Shown here one piece after another: positions 22,985-34,916 of a DNA stretch of 64,000 nt. Origin of the DNA: Lobosporangium transversale. Taxonomy: Eukaryota > Mortierellomycota > Mortierellomycetes > Mortierellales > Mortierellaceae. The notes under the pieces are model-generated. The model did not search any database. It was not told the DNA's origin and saw only the letters and a list, made by a program, of their open reading frames with translations. The position numbers and the translations under genes were made by a program. How positions within the stretch are numbered: position 1 is the stretch's first letter; every line of letters starts with the position of its first letter. Location: NCBI RefSeq assembly GCF_002105155.1, contig NW_019029017.1, forward strand, positions 124,001 through 188,000. Direction: 5' to 3'.

Positions 22985-23569
22985 ATGTCCGAGTCTGCTG
23001 CTTCACAACGCCTGGCCTTTGTCCAGAACCACCTTCAGGTCTCTGCCTGCTCGAACAAGGAAGAGGAGCCAAGAAAGAAAAGGTAATTTGTCCTTTTTCT
23101 TTTCCCTTTTCCTTTCTCTTATTCTTGTGCTATATTTTTATTTCGCAAGCCATCAACAAGAATGTTTCATGGTGATCATACCCTGGGATGTAAAGGTTTG
23201 ATCTGACTTTTTTTTTGTGGTATTTGTGATCCATGTAGCCCTGTCGAGTCCATGGCTGAGGAGAGAGCAAAGGCGACCTTCGATGTCAGGGAACTAACTT
23301 ACTTCCTGGACGGTGGCGAAAAATTCACCAAGATCAGAGAAAAATTCATGATGGAGCTGGAGCGTGATCCTACCTTCCGCATGTACGACATGTACGACGT
23401 CACCAAAGATGAAATTCGTGTCCGCACCATGGAAAAGGTACAGAGTCGTTAGTCGTTTTATCTTTTGATTCGGGAACACAATGAATCATTACTGCATTCG
23501 TTATAAGCGTTGTAACAGTAGTGCACACAAACAACCTTTTTGGTGTCACATTCGGCATGATTGACCAAA

Positions 23570-23603
<34 letters not shown>

Positions 23604-25470
23604 ATTTTTCACCAACTAGTTCCGCACTATCGTTCATTACGTCTCTGCAGAGCCCGTTCCTATTTTCACTATGCGTATGCAGACCATCTCTTTGATTGAT
23701 CCCGGATTCTGGACCCGCTTCGGTGTCCATTATGGTCTCTTCTTCGGTGCCCTCCGCGGATCCGCCACCTCAGCTCAGTTCTCCCACTGGGTTTCCAAGG
23801 GTGCTCTCGCACTCAATGGCATGGTCGGATGCTTTGCCATGACTGAGCTGGGCCACGGATCTAATGTCGCTGGTCTTGAGACTACTGCCACTTTTGACGA
23901 GGCAGCCGATCAGTTCATCATTCATACTCCTACTATTACTGCCACCAAGTGGTGGATCGGAGGTGCTGCTCACACCGCTACCCACTGTGTTGTCTTCGCT
24001 CAGCTGATTGTTCGCGGCAAGCGCTATGGAACAAAGTCATTCGTTGTTCAACTCCGTGACACCCGTACCTACACTCTCATGCCCGGCATCAACATTGGAG
24101 ATATCGGCAAGAAGATGGGCCGTGATGGCATTGACAATGGCTGGATCCAATTTACCAATGTCCGTATCCCTCGTACCAACATGCTTATGAAGCACACTAA
24201 GGTCTCGCGCGCTGGAGAAGTCAAGGAGCCACCCATGGCCCAGTTGACGTATGGCGCCTTGATTCAAGGCCGTGTTGCCATGGTCGTCGATTCTGGCAAC
24301 ATTGCCAAGAAGGCTGTCACCATTGCTGGACGCTACGCTGCAGTCCGTCGCCAGTTCCAGTCCAACCCTCATGACGTCCAAGAAACTAAGCTCATCGACT
24401 ATGCCATCCACCAGTACCGCCTTATGCCTATCTTGGCTATGGCCTATGCCTTCCATTTCACTGGTGTTGAGACACAGAAGTTGTACGATACTCTCATGGA
24501 TAAGCTCGAGTCCACGCAACCCGATGATGCCGGTCTTCAAGAGACTCTTGAGACCCTCAAGGAGACACACGCTACCTCGGCTGGTCTCAAGGCTTTCTGC
24601 ACCTGGTCTACTTTGAATGCTATTGAGGCCTGTCGCCAGACCCTTGGTGGTCACGGTTACTCTGCCTACACTGGCCTTGCCACTACTTACAACGATTTTG
24701 CTGTTCACTGTACCTGGGAGGGTGATAACACCATCTTGACCCTTCAATCCGGACGTTACCTCGTTAACTGTTATCGCGAGGCTCTTGCGGGCAAAACCCA
24801 ACCCGAGGGAGTTGACTATCTCAATCATCTCGACACTCTTCTGACTCAGGGCTGTGCTGTTAAGACTAACGAGGAGATTTTGAATTTCGACATCATCCAG
24901 CAGGCATGGGGAGTTGTTACTGCTAACGTTGTCAAGAAGGCCGGCGACGACTTTGCTGACTGCCTCAAGCAGGGTATGAGCCCCGAGGCTGCTTATGAAG
25001 AATGCTCACAGGCTCGTTTGGCTGCTGCCAAGATCCACTCTTTTGGATATGTTTTCCGTCGTTTTGCCCAGGCTGTTAAGGGCGCTCCTGAGAGTTTCCG
25101 CCCTATCCTCACTAAGGTCTGCTTGTTGTACGGTCTGTACTCAATTGAGCAGAATGCTGGATTCTTCTTGCAGTACCGTTATTTCACTCCTTCTCAGATG
25201 GACTATGTCCGTGCCCAGGTCAACGTTCTGTGCCGTGATGTCCGTCAGGAGTACATTCCCTTGATTGACGCCTTTAACTACTCTGATTACATGATCAACT
25301 CGCCCTTGGGTGTCTACGATGGTAACGTCTACGAAAAGTACTTTGACCAGGTTAAGAGACAGAATCCTGTCGGCCAGCCTCACCCATACCTCCCCTTGAT
25401 CCAGTCTCTCCTTCGTCGTGATATTGAGGATGACGAACCTCTGGAGGACGATGAGGAGGATGACGAGTAA
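22985..25470 (+). CDS. POX1: peroxisomal acyl-CoA oxidase
   Basis: First enzyme of peroxisomal beta-oxidation: FAD-dependent oxidation of acyl-CoA to trans-2-enoyl-CoA with H2O2 release. Three exons (22985-23082, 23239-23437, 23620-25470) give 715 residues. Family motifs: GCFAMTELGHGSNVAGLETT, KWWIGGAAHTATH, GGHGYSAYTG and the catalytic-Glu motif TWEGDNTI (Glu466). Codons strongly favour C at third positions, unlike the neighbouring genes, implying high expression. The C-terminus is a run of acidic residues (EDDEPLEDDEEDDE) and has no SKL-type PTS1. Yeast Pox1 also lacks PTS1 and enters peroxisomes through another Pex5 surface, so the localisation is still probable. A 31-base A run sits in intron 2. 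Confidence 0.96.
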
Positions 25471-25673
25471 GCGAAAGGCCTCGGTTGAATATGAATCATA
25501 AAAAAAAAAAGAAAAGCACCCATAGAGTTGTAGCTAGAGTGCATAGCTTTTTCGTCTTCCAACTGTCATTAGAGCAGTGGAGTTGTAATATAATATAGAC
25601 ATTTTATTTCAAAAAGTATGGCAATAATTGGTTGTCTGTAATCCATGGCATTGGAAGAAAAAAAAAGTGCTGT

Positions 25674-26377
25674 TCATGGCTGAGGGTCTTGACTGTCCTT
25701 TTCTGCTTTAGTTTCCTCTGTTGTAGCTGTAGACTCGTCATCTTCCATAGCCTTTCCTGGTGTTGGTGTAGATTCATCTTCCGCAGCCTTTTCTGGTTCA
25801 GCGACCTTATTCTCATCTGCTTTCTTGCTGGTCATAGCCTCGATGAGACGTTTGATGAGCTCTTCATTGTTGAGCTTAAGGCCGTCAGTCTCTACGGTTT
25901 GTCTGAGGGCGTCTTTGACATTATTCTGATTAAAAAGGGTATTGTCCTTAATATGGCCAGCCTTCTTTGAGCCTGAGAAACCATACTTGACCGCAAAGAG
26001 GGCAAATACGGCAGCAAGAAATGCAACAAGTCCAGGAATAACATACTTGTAAAATAAGTGAAAAGCGATAAGTTCTCTTTATCTATTCTGGTTCGAACTT
26101 GATTCTAAAAGATATATATATATATATATACCTTCTTTGCCTGCGCTCTAGCAAGGCGGTAGTTCTCAATGCGTCTCATTTTCTCAGCCTTAGCATATCG
26201 AAGTTTAAAAAAAAGTTTTGATACTGTCAGCCAACACATGATACCCGCACCCTATACTTCCTTAGTATTCTGTTTCATATAGCAATCATGACCAAGACAG
26301 TCAGGTTTATACAGTATTCACAATACCTTATTCTCCTTTGGCGCCTTTGAAGCGCTTGAACGAACTGAACGAGCCAT
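25674..26377 (-). CDS. small single-pass membrane protein, unrecognised
   Basis: Three exons (26377-26327, 26188-26132, 26045-25674) join in phase for 159 residues. Residues 1-36 are strongly basic (MARSVRSSASKAPKENKAEK, then RRIENYRLARAQAKK). One membrane segment follows (YVIPGLVAFLAAVFALFAVK), then a charged, Glu/Thr/Lys-rich soluble tail of about 100 residues ending DSQDPQP. Exon 3 opens exactly at the membrane segment. A (TA)n repeat lies next to the donor of intron 2. The basic-then-TM layout suggests an ER or mitochondrial outer-membrane protein; no function is assigned. Confidence 0.7.
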
Positions 26378-26537
26378 GGTTTATTTCTTATTGTCTTTTT
26401 TCTCCTTGAGTGTGAGTTTTCCACTGTCGTTAAGTGCTCTGTAGCGTAACGTGTCCTTTTTCTTTTGTCGAATAATTGTAACTATGTCTACTTTTTGTTG
26501 ATTACGAGCGTTAGAATACGATCAAGATAGCAGTAAT

Positions 26538-26568
<31 letters not shown>

Positions 26569-26790
26569 GGGATGATAAGAAGTGGAGAAGGGAGTGAGAA
26601 AAAAATAAATTGTCTTAATTTTATTTGTAATATTTCAAACCACACGACAGTCGTGCCGATCTGTCATTGGCATTCTTCACTTTCTGAAGAGCAAAGATGC
26701 TCAAACTGACACTATGTACTCCTGCTGTCTTTTCGATTACATTCGGGCTCCACATTGCTGTCTTTGGGAATTATCCCTCTCCCTAGCCCT

Positions 26791-27602
26791 TTAACTCGCT
26801 CTAGACTGTGCCCGTGCTATGACTTGTTTCTGGATCCAGGATTTGTCATGAGGAATATAGGTCGCTGTCCTTGGATCAAATCTATCTTGAAAGGAGTAAT
26901 TTATTAGAAAGGATGTTGACATGACATGCCAGTTATACAGTCAAGAGATATAGCAACCGGGCTTTCAAGCTATTAAACATACACCAATGCTGCACAGTCT
27001 GGTAGGTTATAGACCATCTCTAGGACCTCATTGACATCAAACTCAATTCTTTCTCGATGTGGGAACTTATTCTGAAGCGAGGCACGTTATCGGGTTAATA
27101 TTATCGATCTTACAGAAAGCACTGTCAGAATTTTCCCATTATGCTTTCGTTCTTGCTTGGTTACCTTTAGGTATTCCTCATACATCGAAATCACCTCTAT
27201 TGCAGAAGGATAAAAAAAAGGTTAAAAAGTCCATTCTGCACACTTTCTCATTTTCTTGAGACTTGAAAAAAAAAAAAAAAATCGGTATGAATATTTTTTT
27301 TTTTTTTTTTTTTTTTTTTCCACGTTGATATCGACATATTACCATCCATGGCCTTTGCAACAGAAGGACACTCGATGTATGTTTTGCTTGAGGCTGCAGA
27401 TGTTTTCTGGACAAGAAGAATGGTATGACTCTATGACGGAAGGGAAATTGGTTTCGCCATTGCATCAAGAGTCAGTCCAAATTGATGTATTGTTGATAGT
27501 AAATGATTTCTTTTCATTCATCGGCTTGTGGGCCAAGCTCCTCTCTCTCCTTTTCTCTCTTCCGCTTTCACTCTTTATTCTAATTTTCTGTTTCTGTACC
27601 AT
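26791..27602 (-). CDS. ERH: enhancer of rudimentary homolog (ERH)
   Basis: Small conserved nuclear protein that dimerises and, in fission yeast (Erh1), works with Mmi1 in RNA elimination. It is easy to miss because it is split into five tiny exons: 27602-27600 (ATG only), 27430-27343, 27196-27165, 27071-26983 and 26881-26791. All joins keep phase and total 100 residues (human ERH has 104). Recognised blocks: SHTILLVQKTS after the start Met, ISMYEEYLK, FDVNEVLEMVYNLPDC, and LVFDPRTATYIPHDKSWIQK. These follow the family pattern SHTILLVQ / MYEExLK / DLxxLVxxxxTxxYxPxxKxWIK in order. The initiator exon (ATG followed directly by GTACAG) is inferred from the need for Met before SHT. It shares a short divergent promoter with the LOC1-like gene. 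Confidence 0.88.
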
Positions 27603-27779
27603 CGTGTGTGCTGTTTTTATTGCTGTAGAATGTAGTTTAATAAATGGGTCAACGAAATGGATGGACCTTGAACATTTGGAAGAGACTGCTTTCTGAGTTT
27701 GTTTACTTGCTTTCATAAAAAAAAAAAAACTCATTCTTTGTTACTTCAACCTCATTACCATTTTTATTGAATATTTATC
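27603..27779. promoter_or_regulatory. short divergent promoter between ERH and LOC1-like gene
   Basis: 177 bases between the two start codons, including an A/T-rich AAAAAAAAAAAA stretch near 27718-27729. Confidence 0.5.
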
Positions 27780-28684
27780 ATGCCTGCAGAGTCAAAACGA
27801 AAGTTTCAGACAGGACAACCGGTGTCAACGAGAAGAAGGGCAAAGAAGGCAAGACATGCGGCTGCTCAAATCCAGAACAATATCGCTACACCCTCTAAAA
27901 AGGATCAGCGGATATTTGCCAAATCTTTGAAGCAAACAAAGTTGTATCAGAGTGATGACGAAGAAGAGGAAAATGATAATAATGACAAAGGACATCAGAT
28001 ATCTGGATCTGAAAGCGTAGGTAATGATGACATGGAAGAAGAAGAAGAAGAGGAGGAGGAGAAAGAGGAAGAGCTGGTTGGCAAGGGTAAGAAGGGATAT
28101 AGGGAAAAGATCAAGAAACCCAGTGGAAAGAAAGGGAAAGTCTTTGCAGATACAGTAAGTTCTTTATGTTAAGTGCTTTGGTAGATTGGCAGTGATGCTT
28201 CTTTTCTTCTTATTTTTTTATTTTCTTAATCTGATTTCGTTTTTGTTGTTTATGACATGGATAGATTACGATGCTAAGTATTATTGATCAAGTAGTAGGA
28301 AAAGAGGAAGAGCGTGCTCAGATTAAGATCGAGAACATGGCAAGTATAAAAGCATATCTTTCAAGGAAAAATAATGATAATAATCGGAATGTGAGATATA
28401 CCACATGTAGTGTCGTTTCATAGTTCGGGTACTGACTACGACAATGTGCAATATCTCATTCTTAATAATAACAACAGGGTAAAATCAAGTCCAAACTAGA
28501 TAAGAAGGAGCAGAGGCATGTTGAGAAGGAGAGGGCTAAGAAGGCATTGATTGAAAAGAAGATCAAGGAGATCAAGCGGAAAAAGGCAGAGAAGCGCAAG
28601 GATAAGCAAAAGGCTGTGGAAATGGAGACCAAGACCGATTCAAGTATAAATGAAAACAGGAGATCAGTTAGCTTTCAACTTTAG
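27780..28684 (+). CDS. LOC1-like 60S ribosome-assembly protein
   Basis: Predicted nucleolar RNA-binding assembly factor. Three exons (27780-28154, 28265-28339, 28478-28684) give 218 residues. The layout matches yeast Loc1: a basic N-terminus (SKRKFQTGQPVSTRRRAKKA), an acidic middle (DDMEEEEEEEEE), a central block GKKGKVFADTI..MLSIIDQVVG (Loc1 has a similar KGKKFIADNDTL..LNRLI), a long Lys/Glu helix, and a C-terminal VSFQL resembling Loc1's VSFAQ. Intron 2 needs a GC donor (ATG|GCAAGT) to keep phase. The nearby GTATAA donor would give an immediate stop. Overall similarity is low-complexity, so the family call is moderate. Confidence 0.65.
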
Positions 28685-28712
28685 ATATTTTGCTTTACAA
28701 TTATACACAAAT

Positions 28713-28744
<32 letters not shown>

Positions 28745-29025
28745 CCCGCGCCAGCGCTTGGGGATGACAGGACTGTCTTGTTGAGCATGAATACGGACCA
28801 CTGTGTAGACGAAATCCGTGTGATATGTGTGACATGATGATGAGGGTGCACACGTATAGACTAAATGGATCAGCTGGTTGTCCAATAAAAAGTCTTGAAT
28901 GAAGTGGAAGAAGCACTTTTTTTTTCTTTGCTTCGTTTTCCTTAAAGTCATTCACTATTTCTTCTTCCCGTTTCATTTGCGTTACTCGCTTGCTATCGCT
29001 GCTTGTATTGCTTACTGTGCTGTTC
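28685..29025. other. intergenic (341 bp)
   Basis: Contains a 28-base T run (about 28717-28744) just after the LOC1-like stop, and the promoter of the IDE gene. Confidence 0.5.
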
Positions 29026-29732
29026 ATGCTTCCGCTGTCCTCGACCTGTAGAGCAGCCTACCACCGGATCTTCCTTGTATCTTCGTGCTCATCTTCATCC
29101 TCGTCAGCATCGTATTCCCTTATCTCAAGGGTCTTTTCTTATCGCACCTCACAATCGACTGACCCTAGTCGCTTCTTTTCTACTCAATCAAGCTTCAGGT
29201 GAGCTGACGCAGCACCAGAATAGCACAATTTAGCCATTTTCTGCCACTTTTTTTTGACTTGGAAATTGATGCACACATGTTTCCAGTTGAATGCTCCAGT
29301 CCTGTTATTGAAATGGTGTTTTGTTTTTGCTCATTTTCATGCTCAATACTCATTCTCATGCTCTTTGTGTCTATGTCTGTCTGTTTAGATCTGCATCACC
29401 CTTTCAAACCTTCGATACAAAACGTCATTTCACCGTTAGTGCCACACGTTGCTTTTCCATCTCTCTCATGGCTGCTACTTCTAATGTTCTTCCAGAAGGA
29501 TATGTCCTTCATGAAAAGGGAACCCATGCTATTTTCACAAAGCCTATTGAGCAGTCACTCAATGATGATCGTCATTATCGACTGATCCGTCTCAAGAACG
29601 ACCTGGAGGTACTACTCATTCAGGATCCTAATGTTGACAAATCTGCGGCTGCGCTAGATGTTCATGTTGGCCATTTGAGTGATCCCGTAAGTCGTGCGTA
29701 ACATACTCAGCTATATTTTATAGCATGTTGCA

Positions 29733-29766
<34 letters not shown>

Positions 29767-32700
29767 GAGAAGACAGTGAAAAGGCATGCATCGTCGTACA
29801 AAACCAAATATTATTTACATTCCCGTCCTAATTCGCAATCACTTGTTTTTGCAAAATATCTCTTTACATTAGAAAAACTTGCAGGGACTGGCACATTTCC
29901 TGGAGCACTTGCTATTCATGGGCACTGCCAAATATCCTCGTGAGAACGAGTACAGTGAATTTTTAGCCCATCACTCGGGTAGCTCCAACGCGTTCACAGG
30001 ACTTGATAACACTAATTATTATTTTGAAGTTGGACATGCTCACTTGGAAGGTGCTCTAGATCGATTTGCACAGTTTTTCATTTCACCCGCATTTAGCGAG
30101 AACTGTAAGGATCGTGAGCTTAGAGCAGTGGATTCAGAGCATAAGAAGAATTTGCAGAGCGATAGCTGGCGACTCTTTCAACTCGAAAAAAATTTATCAA
30201 GTCCGAATCACCCCTACAGTCAGTTTGGAACAGGAAATCTGGAAACCCTACAGGATGCGCCGGGACGGGAAGGGATCAATGTCAGAGATGAGCTCATTAA
30301 ATTCCATTCAAAGTATTATTCTGCCAACATCATGAAATTGGTCATTCTTGGTCGAGGTAAAGAGATGAAACATTCAAGTTAATGAGACTGATTATTTACT
30401 TTTTTAAAAAATACTTACGCCAAGTCTCTTTTATATTGCAGAGCCACTGGATCAGCTTTCAGACTGGGCGATCGAAAAGTTTTCGGATATTAAGAATCTG
30501 AATATCAACCCGCCTGCCAATTCTAATCCTCCATGGACTGCCAAAGAGCTTTTGAAGACTAGCTATGTCAAGCCTGTTAAAGATTTTCGTACACTGGAAA
30601 TTAAGTTCCCATTCCCAGATCAGTATCCCCAATATAGAATTCATCCAGCGCGTTATATCACCCACACTATCGGTCATGAGGGCAGTGGATCAATTCTCTC
30701 TTTGCTAAAGAAAAAAGGCTGGGCTAATAACTTGTCTGCGGGTACATCGCATGGTGGAATTGGCTTTGAATTTTTCAAGATTTCAGTCGACTTGACCAAA
30801 GAGGGTCTGGATCATTATGAAGATGTAACCGTGGTCGTCTTCCAATATATTGACATGCTTCGCCGTGAGGGCATTAGACCTTATATTTGGGATGAGGTAA
30901 GACAGACTTTCTGGCCCGATTGAATCTGTAGACTAATTGTGAGCTAAACATGACCTTGTAATTATCCTAGATCGCTTCATTGGCTGCAACTTCCTTCAGG
31001 TTCAAAGAGAAAAGCCCGGCTGCCGGATACTCATCTCGTTTGGCGGGCATTATGCAACGTGGTTATGCTCCCGAATGGGTCCTGTCTGGTTCCTACTTGA
31101 TCCGTGGCTCAGATCCTAAGGCAATTATGGATTGCATTGATGCCCTTAAGATCGATTCATGGAAAAGCCATCTTGTCACACAGGATGTATCCGTCGTTCC
31201 CGGTGGAGTATTTGATCAAGTTGAGAAATGGTATGGCACTGAGTATCATGTTGAAGACGTATCTCCTGCTCTGTTAGAGGTAAGTAGTTGTCATTACACT
31301 TGATAGAAGATATCGAACGTCTAATGGCTAAGGGACTGAATGATTAATATTTATAATATGGACATTGCCGATAGAAATTGCAAAATTTAGAACCAAATTC
31401 AGATCTTCATCTCCCCATGCCTAATGACTTTATTCCTGAGAACTTTGAAACCAACAAAATTCCTACCACAACACCTCTTACCACGCCAGTCTTGTTGAAG
31501 CATACTCCATTGACTCGCATCTGGCACAAGAAAGACGATGTCTTTTGGGTACCAAAGGTCAACATGTACTTCCAGCTAAAGTCACCACTGTCGTATTCAT
31601 CGCCCAGCAATAATGTTAAAACGCATCTATATGTTTACCTACTCAAGGATGCGCTGAACGAATATGCTTATGACGCAGATCTGGCAGGCCTTGCCTATTC
31701 CCTCGACACGACTATAGAGGGCATGATCTTGAGTGTGGAGGGCTACAATGATAAAGCCCATGTGTTATTACAGAAGGTGGTTGAAAAAATGAAGAACCTT
31801 GAGGTTGATCCTGAGCGGTTTCGATTGATGCAAGATCAAATGGATAGGATGTATAAAAATTTCAGGCTGGAGGCACCCCACCAACACGCTATGTACTACA
31901 TGTCTTATCTGACACAGGAGAAGCTCTGGACTCATGATGAAAAACTCGCAGAGTTGAAGGAGCTGACTCCAGCAGACATTCAGGCTTTTTATCCAGCGTT
32001 ACTGAGCCGTCTGCATATCGAAGGTCTTATCCACGGAAACATGGGCGCAGCAGAGGCACTTAAGGCTGGGTCGATTATTGAGAATTGTCTAGCACCAAAA
32101 ACTTTGGTACCATCCGAATTGTTGTCCCAGAGGTCTCATATCCTGCCTGATAAGTGTAAAGCAGTTTACCAGCGTGATGTGCCTGATCCCTTTAACGTCA
32201 ACTCGGGCGTCGAATATTACTTGCAAATCGAAGATGCTACGAGCAAGGAGAGTCGTGCGCGTATTCAGATCATGGCACAAATCATCAATGAGCCCTGCTT
32301 TAACCAACTCAGGACCAAAGAGCAACTCGGATACTTGGTTTTTAGTGGGGTCCGCAAACAATCAGGCGTAACAGGCCTGCGTTTCATTTTGCAGTCGGAG
32401 CGGGATCCAGTACACCTGGAGAGCAGAATCGAACACTTTTTGGAGTCAAGGATGAAAACATATTTGGAAGAGATGTCTCACGAGGAGTACGATAAGCAGG
32501 TCAATTCGCTGATCCAAAAGAAACTTGAAAAGGACAAGAATCTGCGACAGGAAACATATAGGTACTGGGGCCAAATTGTGTCGGGTTACTATGACTTTGA
32601 TGAGATACAGGATGAAGTGGAGGAAATGCGCAGGACCACTCTGGAGACGATGAGGGAGTTTTTCAGAGAGTCAATACTGCCATCTGCACGTAATGCCAAG

Positions 32701-32922
32701 AAGCTCTCAGTTCATTTGCGGTCTCAGAAAGTGCCTCCTGTAGTTTCGAAGAAGGATATCAACGATCATGGTGGCGAGGTTGCCAATTCAGAGTCTGAAG
32801 AACCCGCGAAGCTGAGAGAAGGCACCTTGATTATTGATGATGTGGTGGGCTTCAAGGCTGCACTTGAGCTAAGCAGAGCGCCTTATCCAGTTGTAGATTT
32901 ACTGCGATATTCTAAACTCTAG
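29026..32922 (+). CDS. STE23: insulin-degrading-enzyme/Ste23 family M16 metalloprotease
   Basis: Zinc metallopeptidase of the M16A family that clears short peptides; yeast Ste23 also helps mature a-factor. Six exons (29026-29198, 29389-29686, 29873-30356, 30442-30896, 30971-31279, 31375-32922) give 1088 residues. The inverted zinc motif HFLEH (His165, Glu168, His169) and the third ligand Glu246 (VDSEH) are intact. The IDE-type blocks [21 protein letters not shown] and [12 protein letters not shown] are present. Residues 1-84 are rich in Arg/Ser and poor in acids ([11 protein letters not shown]..), as in a mitochondrial leader. A second in-frame ATG (Met85, 29468) begins the conserved protein. 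The last three residues are SKL, a canonical peroxisomal signal. A (TAA)n microsatellite lies in intron 2. Confidence 0.95.
29734..29764. repeat. (AAT)n microsatellite in IDE intron
   Basis: About ten uninterrupted AAT trinucleotides inside intron 2 of the M16 protease gene. Confidence 0.8.
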
Positions 32923-33057
32923 AGAATTTTTATTAGACACTCATCAATAAATCCATCCACATTTAACATTAATATGTAATTTTTCTATTGCTTCATGCTA
33001 TGCAAACTAAACTATTACTTTATTACAGTGCCATATAGCTGGTATTTATCGATTGTT

Positions 33058-34879
33058 TCACAAAATCTCGCCAGCCTGTTCGGCGAGCCTGTAGAATAAT
33101 GATTCTTTCTTCTTCAAAAGCGCACTGGGGGCGTCATATTCTTGTACGCGACCTTTCTCGAGGACCAAAATTTTGTCTGAATCCATGACAGTCTTGATTC
33201 TATGAGCAATAGTCAGGATTGTCCGATCCTTAAATTCCTGTCGAATAGTTCTCTGGATTAACTCGTCCGTTTCCACATCTACAGCGGCCGTGGCCTCATC
33301 CAAGATCAAGATTTTTGTCTTGCGCAACAATGCACGCGCCAGGCAGATCAAGGATCGCTGACCTACTGAAAAGTTTTCTCCGTTTTGAGTGACCTCATAG
33401 GAGAGCCCACCAGGCATGGATGAAACATAGTCCTTGAGGTGAGCACGCTCAAGGGCTTCCCATAGCTCCGCGTCCGAGGCCTCTTGGAAAGGATCCAAGT
33501 TCTCCCGAATGGTTCCCACAAAAAGTGTAGGGTCTTGAGGGATAATTGCCAAGTGCCGACGAAGATATTCTAATCCTACTGTGGATATGTCAACACCATC
33601 AATCCAAATCGCTCCACCATCCTCTTCAACTTCAACTTTCTCTAGCTCAATATTGGCCTTGGTCATGTCGGACAGACTAGGGTCTGTGTCCATATCCGTT
33701 CCGTTATGACTTGCCTTGGCCCAATGGCTATTAGCAGCTTCAACAATACGGAACAATGCCAAGGTTAAGGAGGACTTTCCTGCACCTGTGCGGCCGACAA
33801 TTCCAACCTTCTCGCCAGGCTGGACCTCAAAGGATACGTTACGCAGGACCAGATCCATGCCCTGGCGATATCGAGTAGAGTAGTTCTTAAATTCGACATG
33901 ACCATGTGTGGGCCAGGATTTCTCGAGCTGGACATCTGTATAGTTGGGCGCCTCTTGATTCTTTTTACAGTACTCGTCGATTCTCTCGACTGCGACCATC
34001 TCGAATTGAACTTCACACATGCATCTGACCATCCAGCAGATATCCATTGTGACGTTGAGTGCGTACGCGAGCGACATTCCGACCATGCTCGGGTTTAAAG
34101 TTTCGCGACCAAAGACCGCAAACATAGAGGCAGCTAGTACGATAATTGAACCTAGGCCTTCAAGACGGACGTTGAGCCATCTGTTGCCGACAGACCAAAC
34201 AAATCGAGCGTTGGCAGCTTGGTCGGAACGAGAGGCATTTTGTTCAATGAATCGTTCATTGCACTGTAGCGCACGAATGGTCGACACGCCAGACAGAGTC
34301 TCTGCAAAATGTTGATACATAGGCGATTTGGTAACGGATTCGATTCTGCGGAAGTTCCTTGATGAAGCAATGTAGTATCGTTGCAGGAATATAAAGATCA
34401 CAATGATTGGAGGGATGATTACCAGGAAAATTGGTGTGGTCACTGCAATAACGATGATGCTACCCACTGTTGAGACGAAGCAAAAGAACGTATCGTGAAA
34501 GGCCCATGGGATCTGTTCGTCAATGCTGAAGCAATCAGACGAAAATCGGTTTATGATACGGCCTACAGGCGTAGTATCGAAGAAGGACATGGGCAAGCGG
34601 AGGACATTGGTCAAAAGCCTGTTGTGAAGGCGCTCGCCAGCGCGAATACCGGCCGTGACCATAGTCGTGTAGGAGGTCCAAACAATGAGGAGCATGAACG
34701 TGACCACCAGAATTGCATAGATACCCATGTAATAGCCAATAGAGTGGGTTTGGTTGTCCCTGACCCAATACTGAAGCCAGGTATTCGTTCCAATTTGACA
34801 AGCTTGAATAATGATGAACAGGAAGAGGATTTGGCATACATAAAAGTAGGATCTAGATAATTCAATAACATTCATTAGA

Positions 34880-34916
<37 letters not shown>

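Noticed and set aside
24037-24828. 263-codon minus-strand frame
   Set aside because: Antisense shadow of acyl-CoA oxidase, produced by its C-ending codons.
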